Made by a program: the position numbers and the translations under genes
The notes under the pieces: generated by a model
What the model was told of the DNA's origin: nothing
The model's database searches: none
What the model saw: the letters and a program-made list of their open reading frames with translations, nothing else
In this document: piece after piece, positions 17,022 to 25,853 of the stretch
Layout of the letters: each line of letters begins with the position of its first letter
Position numbering within the stretch: position 1 is the stretch's first letter
From: Bacteroidales bacterium
GTDB taxonomy: Bacteria > Bacteroidota > Bacteroidia > Bacteroidales > ML635J-15
Reading direction: 5' to 3'
Length of the DNA stretch: 53,529 nt
Assembly (NCBI GenBank): GCA_017651185.1
Contig: JAGCDJ010000030.1
Span: 1-53,529 of the forward strand

Positions 17022-17798
17022 ATGGAAAAGACTTTAAACGAATTTAAGCGACTGATTGAGATACTTGACGAGTTGCGCGAGAAATGTCCGTGGGATCGCA
17101 AGCAGACAAACGAAAGCCTCCGCATACAGACGATAGAGGAAGTTTACGAACTCTCGGATGCTCTGTTGAACAACGATGCCGACGAGGTAAAAAAGGAACT
17201 TGGCGATGTACTTCTGCACGTTGCTTTCTATGCCAAGATAGGCAAGGAGCAGGGTCAGTTTGAATTGTACGATGTGATACATAGCATCTGCGAGAAACTG
17301 ATATTCCGTCATCCGCACATTTTTGGTGATGTGAAAGCCGAAACAGCCGAGCAGGTTAAGGAAAACTGGGAACGCATAAAGTTGCAGGAAGCACCCAAGA
17401 AGACCGTTCTTGGCGGAGTACCCGAATCGTTGCCATCCATAATCAAGGCATACCGTATGCAGGATAAGGCGCGTGGCGTAGGTTTCGACTGGGACAAGCG
17501 CGAGCAAGTGTGGGACAAACTTAACGAAGAGTACAACGAGGTGCTTCTCGAAACCGCCATTTCCGACAATCAAGACAGAATTGAAGCCGAATTTGGCGAC
17601 CTGCTATTCTCGGTGATAAATGCTGCTCGTCTCTATGGCGTTAATCCCGACACTGCCCTCGAACGCACCAACCGCAAGTTCAAGAACCGTTTCGGCTACC
17701 TCGAGCAAAAGACCATACAGCAGGGTCGTGACCTCAAGGACATGACTTTGGCGGAAATGGACGAAATCTGGAACGAGGCAAAGAAGATTTATAAGTAG
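17022..17798 (+). CDS. mazG: Nucleoside triphosphate pyrophosphohydrolase MazG
   Basis: The frame is open further upstream (to 16926) but this overlaps the acyltransferase and lacks similarity; the ATG at 17022 gives 258 residues, close to E. coli MazG (263). The N-terminal domain holds CPWDRKQTNESLRIQTIEEVYEL and ELGDVLLHVAFYAKI, which together form the EExxE...ExxD metal site. A second MazG domain follows after VLGGVPESLPSIIKAYRMQDKARGVGFDW with KLNEEYNEVL and EFGDLLFSVINAARL. It hydrolyses NTPs to NMP and pyrophosphate and is linked to pool sanitation and, in E. coli, to ppGpp control. The RAYT gene begins 43 bp downstream. Confidence 0.95.
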   Translation: MEKTLNEFKRLIEILDELREKCPWDRKQTNESLRIQTIEEVYELSDALLNNDADEVKKELGDVLLHVAFYAKIGKEQGQFELYDVIHSICEKLIFRHPHIFGDVKAETAEQVKENWERIKLQEAPKKTVLGGVPESLPSIIKAYRMQDKARGVGFDWDKREQVWDKLNEEYNEVLLETAISDNQDRIEAEFGDLLFSVINAARLYGVNPDTALERTNRKFKNRFGYLEQKTIQQGRDLKDMTLAEMDEIWNEAKKIYK

Positions 17799-17841
17799 TA
17801 TGAATGTGCACAGCATATTTGCGGGCACTAAAACAGCATAA

Positions 17842-18906
17842 ATGCCAAACAACCCAGAACATACCGAGCATGGCTGGCGGTATCCGGTAGATACCAGTCG
17901 TCATCATCGTGAAAACGGCTGGGATTACTGTGGGCGTGCCATCTATCATATCACATTAGTTGTAGCAGAACGACAACATTTGTTTGGAGAATTAGTAGGT
18001 GATAGAGCCGAAAAAGCACAAATAGAACTCAATGAATTTGGACGCAAAGTCAATCGCTTGCTTCGTGACACACCTGAGTTCTACAGGTCCAAAGGTTATT
18101 CGCTTAGAATACTTGCGCTCAAGATTATGCCCGATCACCTGCATGTGGTTATTCATGTTCTAGACCATTTGCCCAAGCCAATAGGAAATGTAATTCGGGG
18201 TTTCAAAAGTGCTTGTACCAGTCTTTTTAAACGTATGTATATTGGCGGTGATGACACCGCCGAAATGCACAATCATACAGAACCTATTCCATCAGTAATT
18301 GCGCACTTTGCCAGTATCTTCGTTAGCACTGGTAGTATCTGGGAGAAAACGCCAGCAGGTTATTATGAGCGAATTCTTCATGCCGAAGGTCAACTTAACA
18401 ACATGATTTCTTATGTTCACGACAATCCTCGCCGTCTGTGGTTGAAGAAAAAGCGCCCAGAATATTTTGCTGTTCAGCGTAATGTGCAATGGTACGGACA
18501 TTGCTTTTCTGCTGTTGGCAATATTTTGCTTTTGGATAGTCCTATGTGTGCAGTACATGTTCGCAGTCGCCTTTCTGAAGAGGAAGTTCGCAACTATGTT
18601 AATGAATGCATAATTGCAGCAAGAAAGGGCGCTGTTCTGGTAGGTGCGTTCATCAGTCCCAAAGAAAAGCGGGTATTGGAAATAGCAATAACAGAAAACC
18701 TTCCTATTATATTTTTGGTGCCATATAGTTTTTCGAAATATTACAAACCAACTGGCAAACTTATTGAGATGTGTACTAAGGGTAAAATACTTTTTTTGAC
18801 CGAAGTTTCTGACGAAGTTAGCCCGCGCAGAAGTATATCAAGAGAAGAATGCAATATTCTCAATGCCCTTGCCGAAGAAATGATGCAAAATTCAATGTCA
18901 AAATAA
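17842..18906 (+). mobile_element. REP-associated tyrosine transposase (RAYT, Y1_Tnp) with extra C-terminal domain
   Basis: This 354-residue protein carries the HUH single-strand transposase fold of the IS200-related RAYT group. YHITLVVAERQHLFGEL opens the domain, MPDHLHVVI supplies the HUH pair H99/H101, and YYERILHAEGQLNNMISYVHDNPRRLW holds the probable nucleophile Y191. RAYTs usually end soon after this helix (about 150-230 aa), but here about 135 residues follow. The segment GAVLVGAFISPKEKRVLEIA, then LPIIFLVP, then KPTGKLIEMCTKGKILFLTE resembles the phosphate-binding half of DprA/SLOG Rossmann folds. From memory this extension recurs in Bacteroidota RAYTs; I could not check it. No terminal repeats bound the gene, as expected for RAYTs. 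It sits one base before the GT2 start. Confidence 0.82.
18244..18261 (+). repeat. Perfect hairpin inside the RAYT coding region
   Basis: GGCGGTG-ATGA-CACCGCC is a 7-bp perfect stem with a tetraloop, in the segment encoding IGGDDTAEM between the HUH and Tyr motifs. It resembles a REP hairpin in form and may be a folding element of the mRNA. Confidence 0.5.
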
Positions 18907-18907
18907 A

Positions 18908-19996
18908 ATGTCCCTCATCATCCTCTCCTCGGTTCTCTTGTTTTTCCTCCTGGTTCAGGCGGTTTTCTACATTTTGCCGGAAGTTGGGGTGCGGAAGAAA
19001 ATTGCAGTTGAGGTATCTGATGCCGATTTGCCTCCTGTATCTGTGGTGATAGCATGTCGCAACGAACAGAAAACCCTAAAATCTAACTTACAATACATCG
19101 TCAATCAGCAATATCCCGAATTTGAAATAGTGATTGTAGATGATAATTCCACTGACGGAACACGCGAATATATATCCGAATTGGTGGCAAATATGTCATC
19201 TTGCAACATAAAACTTGTCAAAAATGATGGACAGGGCAAAAAATCAGCACTTTCGTGTGGTATCCGCGCTGCGGCTTACGAGCGTTTGATTTTCACCGAT
19301 GCCGACTGCCGTCCTGCTACTGAAAAATGGATTTCGGGAATGATGACGTGCTTCGATGAGCCGAATCCGCTAGTTGTAGGTTACGGCGAATTGTCGGGGA
19401 AGACTTTCGCTGCCCGTTTTGCATCGTATGATGCGGCGCTTATTGCTATGCAGTATATGGGATTTTCATCGCTCGGTCGTGCCTACATGGGCGTGGGGCG
19501 TAACATTGCATACTCGCGCAAACTTTGGGATACACTTGGAGGTTTTGATTCTCATTCCGACCTCGCATCTGGCGACGATGACCTATTGGTTAGGGAGGCA
19601 GCAAAACATATTCGTCCGACCGTATGCTTCTCACACGAAGCAAAGACAATCTCGCCAGCAAAGGACAGCATTGGGAAACTTCTTAGGCAAAAGTCGAGGC
19701 ATATTTCAACATCGGTAAGGTACAGTTTTTGGGACAAATTCTTGTCGGGTGGAGAAATACTTTCGCGGACATTGTTCTTTGCTGTGGCAGTCGCAATGTT
19801 GTTTGTAAACTGGAAAATCGCGCTTGTTTTTTTTGTGGTGCGACTTGTTATGGCGATGACTTCACATGTTTGGTTCTGCCGTGCTACAAAAACCGACTTC
19901 AATTTATTTATGTCGCTGATATTTGATATCTTTGCCCCGATTTTTTATTTCGCATTGTTAGTTTACAGAATCTTTAATCGGAAAACGGAATGGTAA
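18908..19996 (+). CDS. Family 2 glycosyltransferase, membrane-bound
   Basis: The 362-residue protein begins with a membrane helix (about 2-22), then a GT-A domain. LPPVSVVIACRNEQKTL starts the fold, IVIVDDNSTDGT binds the nucleotide, FTDADC (D131, D133) is the metal-binding DxD, and SGDDDLLVREA is the acceptor-side ED-like motif. LLRQKSRHISTSVRYSFWDKF corresponds to the QxxRW-like region, which is degenerate here. Two to three C-terminal helices follow (about 270-355). The arrangement matches processive or membrane-associated GT2 enzymes that build surface polysaccharide. Donor and acceptor are unknown. The start codon lies one base after the RAYT stop, and the stop overlaps the sigma factor start (ATGGTAA). 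Confidence 0.88.
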   Translation: MSLIILSSVLLFFLLVQAVFYILPEVGVRKKIAVEVSDADLPPVSVVIACRNEQKTLKSNLQYIVNQQYPEFEIVIVDDNSTDGTREYISELVANMSSCNIKLVKNDGQGKKSALSCGIRAAAYERLIFTDADCRPATEKWISGMMTCFDEPNPLVVGYGELSGKTFAARFASYDAALIAMQYMGFSSLGRAYMGVGRNIAYSRKLWDTLGGFDSHSDLASGDDDLLVREAAKHIRPTVCFSHEAKTISPAKDSIGKLLRQKSRHISTSVRYSFWDKFLSGGEILSRTLFFAVAVAMLFVNWKIALVFFVVRLVMAMTSHVWFCRATKTDFNLFMSLIFDIFAPIFYFALLVYRIFNRKTEW

Positions 19997-20565
19997 AGAG
20001 GACTACCGAACTTTCGCGTATGAGCGACTTGGAACTCAGGAAACTTGTGCTTGACGGTGACGAGATGGCCAGTCTATGCCTATTTAAGCGCTACCATTCA
20101 GAAATAAGAAATTTCATTGTTTCGCGCGGTTGCGAAGGCGACGATGCCGATGATGTAACCATAATTTCGTTGCAAAAGATATGGAAATCAATGTCTACCT
20201 ACGATGAGAACAGCGAAGCGTCGTTTAACACATGGGCATTGACAATAGCGAAGAATACATACCTCGACTGGAGCAAAACCTATAATTCGCAGGTCTTGCA
20301 GTCGACGGATAACTGGTCGCCGAATGCCGCCGACGACACCACTCCAGAAACGCTCATTGTGGAAAAGGAGCGTCAGGCATACGTAGAATCGTTGCTCGGT
20401 CAGCTTTCGGAGTTTGAACAGAGATTGCTGTTGATGAGAGGTGCTGGCATGAAGTACGAAGAAATTGCGAAAGAACTTGATGTCACCCTTCAGGTGGTGA
20501 AAAACAGAATACATCAGGCGAAAATTAAGCTTGTAAATTTGTCGAAGGATGCAAGAAAGGATTAG
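19990..20565 (+). CDS. ECF-type RNA polymerase sigma factor
   Basis: The 191-residue protein has sigma region 2 (about 12-95: SLCLFKRYHSEIRNFI, DADDVTIISLQKIWKSM, then SFNTWALTIAKNTYLDW) and sigma region 4 (about 130-185: LSEFEQRLLLMRGAGMKYEEIAKELDVTLQVVKNRIHQAKIKL), joined by an acidic linker. The aromatic residue usual for -10 recognition is represented by F/W in TFNTW-like positions. No anti-sigma gene is adjacent; the downstream partner is rsmG (17-bp overlap) and upstream is a GT2 gene, so it may be a constitutive or translationally controlled ECF of the SigW-like type in Bacteroidota. The regulon is unknown. Confidence 0.88.
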   Translation: MVKRTTELSRMSDLELRKLVLDGDEMASLCLFKRYHSEIRNFIVSRGCEGDDADDVTIISLQKIWKSMSTYDENSEASFNTWALTIAKNTYLDWSKTYNSQVLQSTDNWSPNAADDTTPETLIVEKERQAYVESLLGQLSEFEQRLLLMRGAGMKYEEIAKELDVTLQVVKNRIHQAKIKLVNLSKDARKD

Positions 20566-21160
20566 AAGATATTTTCCAGGACTCAACGACGGACAGGTTG
20601 CAAAACTTGTCGAATTGGAGTCGCTTGTGCGTGAATGGAACGAAAAGATAAACGTTGTGAGCCGTAAGGATACCGACAATATTTTTGTACACCACATACT
20701 GCATTCTATGGCGATTGCGAAAGTAAAGCAGTTCAAACCGAACGAACTTGTCCTTGATGTCGGTACAGGAGGTGGGTTCCCAGGAATCCCGCTTGCGATA
20801 ATGTTTCCCGAGACGAAATTCACGCTTGTAGACAGCATAGAGAAGAAAATAAAGGTAGTTAAGGGCATTTCCGAAAGTCTGCAACTCGCAAATGTCGAGG
20901 CAATGAAGATTCGTGCAGAACTTCTTCCTCCAAAGTACGACTGCATTGTTAGCCGTGCAGTGACCGCTTTCCCCGACTTTGTTAAGATGACGCGCAATGT
21001 GCTCAATCCGCGTTCGACCGAGCATTCGATAATCTACCTTAAAGGCGGTGACTTTGACGATGAACTGAAAGGTATGAAAAACTATTCAGTCACGAATATT
21101 TCCGACTTTTTTGCCGAGGAATTCTTTGAGACAAAGAAGATTATCTACTTGAATTTGTAA
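20549..21160 (+). CDS. rsmG: 16S rRNA (guanine-527-N7)-methyltransferase RsmG
   Basis: This 203-residue SAM-dependent enzyme makes m7G527 in the 16S rRNA 530 loop. The RsmG hallmark LVLDVGTGGGFPGIPLAI binds SAM. WNEKINVVSRKDTDNIFVHHILHSM is the conserved N-terminal helix pair, FTLVDSIEKKIKVV is motif II and IVSRAVTAFPDF is the catalytic-site segment. Length is normal (about 200-210). It overlaps the end of the sigma factor gene by 17 bp, so translation is probably coupled. Loss of this gene gives low-level streptomycin resistance in other bacteria. Confidence 0.95.
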   Translation: MQERIRRYFPGLNDGQVAKLVELESLVREWNEKINVVSRKDTDNIFVHHILHSMAIAKVKQFKPNELVLDVGTGGGFPGIPLAIMFPETKFTLVDSIEKKIKVVKGISESLQLANVEAMKIRAELLPPKYDCIVSRAVTAFPDFVKMTRNVLNPRSTEHSIIYLKGGDFDDELKGMKNYSVTNISDFFAEEFFETKKIIYLNL

Positions 21161-21175
21161 AAAAGTTCTCCTTTT

Positions 21176-21203
21176 TGTCATCTTGAGCTTGTTTCAAAAT
21201 CTG
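21176..21203. repeat. Degenerate TGTCAT..TGAGCTTG element
   Basis: TGTCATCTTGAGCTTGTTTC resembles the dispersed Bacteroidota intergenic motif TGTCATGCTGAGCTTGTCGAAGCATCT, which I know from other genomes. It follows rsmG by 15 bp. Homology is by eye only. The rest of 21161-21315 shows nothing else. Confidence 0.35.
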
Positions 21204-21315
21204 AAAAAGTAGAAACGGTGTGTGTTTTAATCAGCGATGAGGAACTAATCTTTATGTAGAAGTTGTTGATTTTTAGTGCGTTGCTTGATTTTTGCTATTA
21301 AATTGAAAAAAATGC

Positions 21316-21344
21316 TTTGAAATCAAAAAAATGTAGTACTTTTG
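21316..21344 (+). promoter_or_regulatory. tRNA-Leu promoter
   Basis: TTTG (21316-21319), a 17-bp spacer, then TACTTTTG (21337-21344) match the Bacteroidota -33/-7 pair. The tRNA begins 24 bp downstream. Confidence 0.75.
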
Positions 21345-21367
21345 CAATCCCAAAAGGCATACCGAAT

Positions 21368-21451
21368 GCCCGGGTGGCGGAATCGGTAGACGCGCTGGTC
21401 TCAAACACCAGTTCCTTCACTGGAGTGCCGGTTCGACCCCGGCCCCGGGTA
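21368..21451 (+). tRNA. tRNA-Leu, anticodon CAA
   Basis: An 84-nt class II tRNA folds completely. The acceptor arm is GCCCGGG (21368-21374) with CCCGGGT (21444-21450) and discriminator A21451; the first pair is a G-U wobble. The anticodon stem CTGGT/ACCAG encloses loop CTCAAAC with anticodon CAA at 21402-21404. The variable arm spans about 21412-21426 and the T arm is GCCGG-TTCGACC-CCGGC. The 3' CCA is not encoded. It reads the UUG codon. Confidence 0.97.
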
Positions 21452-21458
21452 CAGAAAG

Positions 21459-21481
21459 GCGAGGAAAACCCTCGCTTTTTT
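21459..21481 (+). terminator. Rho-independent terminator of tRNA-Leu
   Basis: GCGAGG (21459-21464) pairs with CCTCGC (21470-21475) around AAAAC, flanked by AAAG upstream and six T downstream. It begins eight bases after the tRNA. Confidence 0.9.
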
Positions 21482-21674
21482 CATTTATTCATTATGGTCA
21501 AGAGCAAAAAAAGTAATAATTCCGCTTTAGCGGGTGATAACTGATGCTCTCCATGTTTTTATATATAATATGGTAGAAAAGGGTAGTATGCGGAGTTATG
21601 ATTTGCCATGTGGCATTGTAATGCGTTGTGCATCAGTTGTTAAGTAAATAATTGAAAATATTGCAATATTTTTC

Positions 21675-21705
21675 TTGTCAGTTTAAATATGTTTTGCTAT
21701 CTTTG
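21675..21705 (+). promoter_or_regulatory. atpDC promoter
   Basis: TTG (21675-21677), a 20-bp spacer and TATCTTTG (21698-21705) precede the atpD ATG by 25 bp. The rest of 21482-21674 shows no gene or repeat. Confidence 0.7.
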
Positions 21706-21721
21706 TTAGCAAAAATTTTAA

Positions 21722-23248
<1,527 letters not shown>

Positions 23249-23256
23249 TAGTTGCT

Positions 23257-23496
23257 ATGACAGTAGAAATCATCACACCTGAAAAGAAGTTGTTCGAAGG
23301 CGAAACCTCCATGGTGAAAGTGCCAGGTTCAAAGGGGTCGTTCCAGATGCTGAACATGCACGCTCCAATAGTTTCTACATTGGAGAAGGGCGAGGTCGTT
23401 ATCAGGGAAATGAATGATAATGAACTTAAGTTCAGCGTCAATGGCGGACTCGTTGAATGCAAGAACAATAAGATTGTTATTCTCGTAGAGGAATAA
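23257..23496 (+). CDS. atpC: F1 ATP synthase subunit epsilon, short form
   Basis: The 79-residue product covers only the N-terminal beta-sandwich (TVEIITPEKKLFEGETSMVKVPGSKGSFQMLNMHAPIVSTL). It lacks the two-helix C-terminal domain that inhibits F1 in E. coli (138 aa). The short form is usual in Bacteroidota, so this is not a truncation. The subunit couples F1 to the c-ring. The rest of the atp genes (atpBEFHAG) are not in the window; a split atpDC locus is known in this phylum. A strong hairpin closes the unit. Confidence 0.92.
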   Translation: MTVEIITPEKKLFEGETSMVKVPGSKGSFQMLNMHAPIVSTLEKGEVVIREMNDNELKFSVNGGLVECKNNKIVILVEE

Positions 23497-23515
23497 TACA
23501 ATTGAAAATATTCGT

Positions 23516-23549
23516 AAAAAGGAAATTTCCATTGGAAGTTTCCTTTTTT
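23516..23549 (+). terminator. Terminator of atpDC
   Basis: AAAAAGGAAA (23516-23525) pairs perfectly with TTTCCTTTTT (23539-23548) around a 13-nt loop; it ends in a T run. Confidence 0.85.
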
Positions 23550-23600
23550 GTTTGCACAAACATTCATTTGTTTTTTGTATTTGCCCTGATGCCTGCAATA

Positions 23601-23630
23601 AAAAATCAGCAGCCGACCATTGCCGACTGT
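23601..23630. repeat. AAAAATCAGCAGCC hairpin repeat, copy A
   Basis: AAAAATCAGCAGCC continues as GACCATTGCCGACTGT. It is about 75% identical over 30 bp to copies at 25154-25186 and 26214-26246, which share TCTCCGCCGACTGCT. Copies B and C form a CAGCAG/CTGCTG-type stem. This copy lies 105 bp after atpC, at the left edge of the accessory region. Confidence 0.7.
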
Positions 23631-23705
23631 CATTAACCATCATTCTATTGTTACATTTTTCAAATAGATTTTCAATTTTTTATCAATCTATATTAAATTT
23701 ATTCA

Positions 23706-23805
23706 TACCTTTGCGACCGAAAACGTGAAATTTTGGCGGTTGACCACTGCCGAAAACGTGAATTTTCAATGGTCAACAACTGCCGAAAACGTGAATTTTA
23801 ATTTT
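23706..23805 (+). promoter_or_regulatory. Promoter and repeated leader of the DUF4143 ATPase gene
   Basis: TACCTTTG (23706-23713) is a perfect -7 box. Just downstream come three copies of CCGAAAACGTGAA(A)TTTT at 23717, 23750 and 23783. They are exactly 33 bp apart, hence in frame with each other and with the ATPase gene (a GTG at 23725 could read TTAENVNF twice). GTTGACCA (23739-23746) and TGGTCAAC (23770-23777) are perfect inverted repeats, so two of the units can pair in the leader RNA. The arrangement suggests regulation of the ATPase, but no known riboswitch matches. Confidence 0.6.
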
Positions 23806-25155
23806 ATGTGGAGAAAAATATATACACAACTGCTTGATTGGAAGCAAGAAAGACATGGTAAGAGTGCTTTGCTTATAGAAGGTGCTCGTCGTATCGGTAA
23901 AAGTTATATTGTAGAAGTGTTTGCCAAGCACGAATACGACAGTTATATCCTAATTGATTTTAACTATGTAAAAAAAGAAGTGCTCGAGATTTTTGAAAAT
24001 TATCTTACCAACCTCGATGTGTTCTTCCAGATGCTATCTCTCCACTACGACACCAAACTAATAGAACGAAAATCTTTAATCATATTCGACGAGGTTCAGC
24101 AATATCCGCCAGCACGTGCCGCCATCAAATACTTGGTAGCCGACGGAAGGTTCGACTACATTGAAACTGGTTCGCTCATAAGCATACGGAAAAATGTTAA
24201 GGATATAGTTATTCCTTCCGAAGAACAACACATCGATATGTATCCGATGGATTTCGAGGAATTTATGATGGCGATGGGGCAGGAACGATTGTTTACATTC
24301 ATCAAGGAGTGTTTCGAAAAACGCCAGCCGCTTGGTCCGATTCATAGAAAAGCCATGGAATTTTTCCGCTTGTATATGATTATAGGCGGTATGCCACAAG
24401 CAGTGCAGGAATACGTAAACTCAAAGGATTTTCGGGCGACAGAACAAATAAAGCAAGACATATTGTCGTTGTACCGCAGCGACATATACAAGTACGCAAC
24501 AGGCGCAGAAGCCAAAGCCGCTGCTATATTCGAAGCCATTCCATCGCAATTGCTGAAGCAGGGAACACATTTCACCCTTGCCGACATTGACAGCAATGCC
24601 AGATACACCAACTATGCAAGTTCGTTTTTCTGGTTGAGCGACTCACGAATTGTAAACATTTGCTACAACACTTTTGCTCCAAATGTAGGACTTGGCATGA
24701 ATACTGAACGAACATCGCTTAAATGCTACCTTGCCGACACTGGATTGCTTCTGTGCATGACATTCAACGAGCAGGGAAAAGTACCGGCAGAGATATACGA
24801 AAGGTTAATGCACGGCAAATTTGAGGCTAATCTTGGCATGATTATGGAAAATGCCGTGGCGCAAATGCTCCGTGCTGCAGGGCATAATCTATTTTATTAT
24901 CAGAAGTCCGACAAAAAGGATGCTTCCAACAATATGGAAATAGATTTCCTTATTACCAAAAACAAGATGACCTCACGCAAAAATATATGTCTCATAGAGG
25001 TAAAATCTACGAATAATTATACCATTACATCGCTTGAAAAGTGCATCCGCAAATTCTCCTCACATATAGGAGAACCATTTGTCCTGCATACCAACGATTT
25101 GCAACAAGAGAACGACATAACCTACTTGCCCGTATATATGGCAGCGTTAATGTAA
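23806..25155 (+). CDS. AAA_14/DUF4143 ATPase with C-terminal nuclease-like region
   Basis: The ATG at 23806 starts the conserved part (MWRKIYTQLLDWK); the frame is open for another 27 codons upstream, but these are the leader repeats. The AAA domain shows Walker A GARRIGKS (26-33, K32), Walker B SLIIFDEVQQYP and ETGSLISI. The middle part FRLYMIIGGMPQAVQEY and DILSLYRSDIYKYA is the DUF4143-linked winged-helix region. The C-terminal part has ENAVAQMLRAAG, then EIDFLI and IEVKS, an arrangement of PD-(D/E)XK nucleases. Members are abundant and often mobile in Bacteroidota; the biological role is unsettled, with defence or toxin links proposed. Its stop codon abuts repeat copy B. Confidence 0.9.
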   Translation: MWRKIYTQLLDWKQERHGKSALLIEGARRIGKSYIVEVFAKHEYDSYILIDFNYVKKEVLEIFENYLTNLDVFFQMLSLHYDTKLIERKSLIIFDEVQQYPPARAAIKYLVADGRFDYIETGSLISIRKNVKDIVIPSEEQHIDMYPMDFEEFMMAMGQERLFTFIKECFEKRQPLGPIHRKAMEFFRLYMIIGGMPQAVQEYVNSKDFRATEQIKQDILSLYRSDIYKYATGAEAKAAAIFEAIPSQLLKQGTHFTLADIDSNARYTNYASSFFWLSDSRIVNICYNTFAPNVGLGMNTERTSLKCYLADTGLLLCMTFNEQGKVPAEIYERLMHGKFEANLGMIMENAVAQMLRAAGHNLFYYQKSDKKDASNNMEIDFLITKNKMTSRKNICLIEVKSTNNYTITSLEKCIRKFSSHIGEPFVLHTNDLQQENDITYLPVYMAALM

Positions 25156-25186
25156 AAAATCAGCAGCCAAATCTCCGCCGACTGCT
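25154..25186. repeat. AAAAATCAGCAGCC hairpin repeat, copy B
   Basis: AAAAAATCAGCAGCC then AAATCTCCGCCGACTGCT; the first bases coincide with the ATPase stop codon. AGCAG and CTGCT can pair as a hairpin, and TTTTTT follows at 25194-25199, so it may also terminate the ATPase mRNA. It separates the ATPase from the convergent AbiEii-type unit. Confidence 0.75.
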
Positions 25187-25229
25187 TGTTGTGTTTTTTA
25201 TGCATATACTTACACCGAATGTATTTGTA

Positions 25230-25853
25230 TTACAAAACAACTCCACTAAGAGCGTATTCTGTCAACGCGTCTCTTATTTCGATGTCGGTGGGTGGATTTG
25301 GAATAATATAGTCAACCGCTTCCGAATAGTCTATGTCATCAAAGTAACATAGTTGCGAGCGAAACATCTTTTCCGAATAGAGTTCTCCAAAGATTTGATT
25401 AGCCATATCGGAAATATTCTCTATTGTAAAGTGGTCTTTGATAAGAAAATACAAGTCGACATAATCTTTCCACTTTGAACGCCGACCAAGGGCATACGCT
25501 TTCATTGCAGCCAACTGCAACAATGATGGCATTCTAAAATAGGTCTCAAAATGCTCATTCGGATTTACAGGAAATGGATACTGGAAAAAAGTAACCTTAA
25601 CATCGTTAATTACAAGATTCATTTGTTCGTCAACGCGTCTGGTTATGATATATTGGAACCCCAAAGCCTTAATCTTGTCAAGGTTGCGCTTATGGTTTAT
25701 GTTAGATTGCTTGAAAAGGTCAAAATCTATAGAACGGCGGTGTCCAATATGAAGAGCAATTGCTGTACCGCCAACTAAATAGTACTCGCGCTTGAATTGG
25801 GCAAGCATCTGCAACAAATCCGTCTGATTGCTATTTATTATTTCCTTATGCAT
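25230..25853 (-). CDS. AbiEii/AbiGii-type nucleotidyltransferase (toxin-like)
   Basis: The 207-residue protein has the nucleotidyltransferase core of the DUF1814/AbiEii group. EYYLVGGTAIALHIGHRRSIDFDLF contains GGT (28-30) and the metal-binding pair D43 and D45, and KWKDYVDLYFLI is the C-terminal helical motif of this family. AbiEii toxins modify tRNA acceptor ends or other targets by transferring nucleotides. It overlaps the upstream partner gene by 8 bp, a common layout for type IV toxin-antitoxin or abortive-infection pairs. Whether this pair is toxic, or an enzyme of another kind, cannot be told from sequence. Confidence 0.85.
   Translation of the reverse strand: MHKEIINSNQTDLLQMLAQFKREYYLVGGTAIALHIGHRRSIDFDLFKQSNINHKRNLDKIKALGFQYIITRRVDEQMNLVINDVKVTFFQYPFPVNPNEHFETYFRMPSLLQLAAMKAYALGRRSKWKDYVDLYFLIKDHFTIENISDMANQIFGELYSEKMFRSQLCYFDDIDYSEAVDYIIPNPPTDIEIRDALTEYALSGVVL

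Noticed and set aside
20188..21006. 272-codon minus-strand frame opposite the sigma factor and rsmG genes
   Set aside because: Both plus-strand genes are certain by motif; the minus frame shows no similarity.
21368..21481. Genomic island insertion at the tRNA-Leu gene
   Set aside because: No integrase gene or repeat of the tRNA 3' end was found downstream; atpDC follows directly.
23257..23496. Truncated atpC pseudogene
   Set aside because: The short epsilon form is normal in Bacteroidota and the beta-sandwich is complete.
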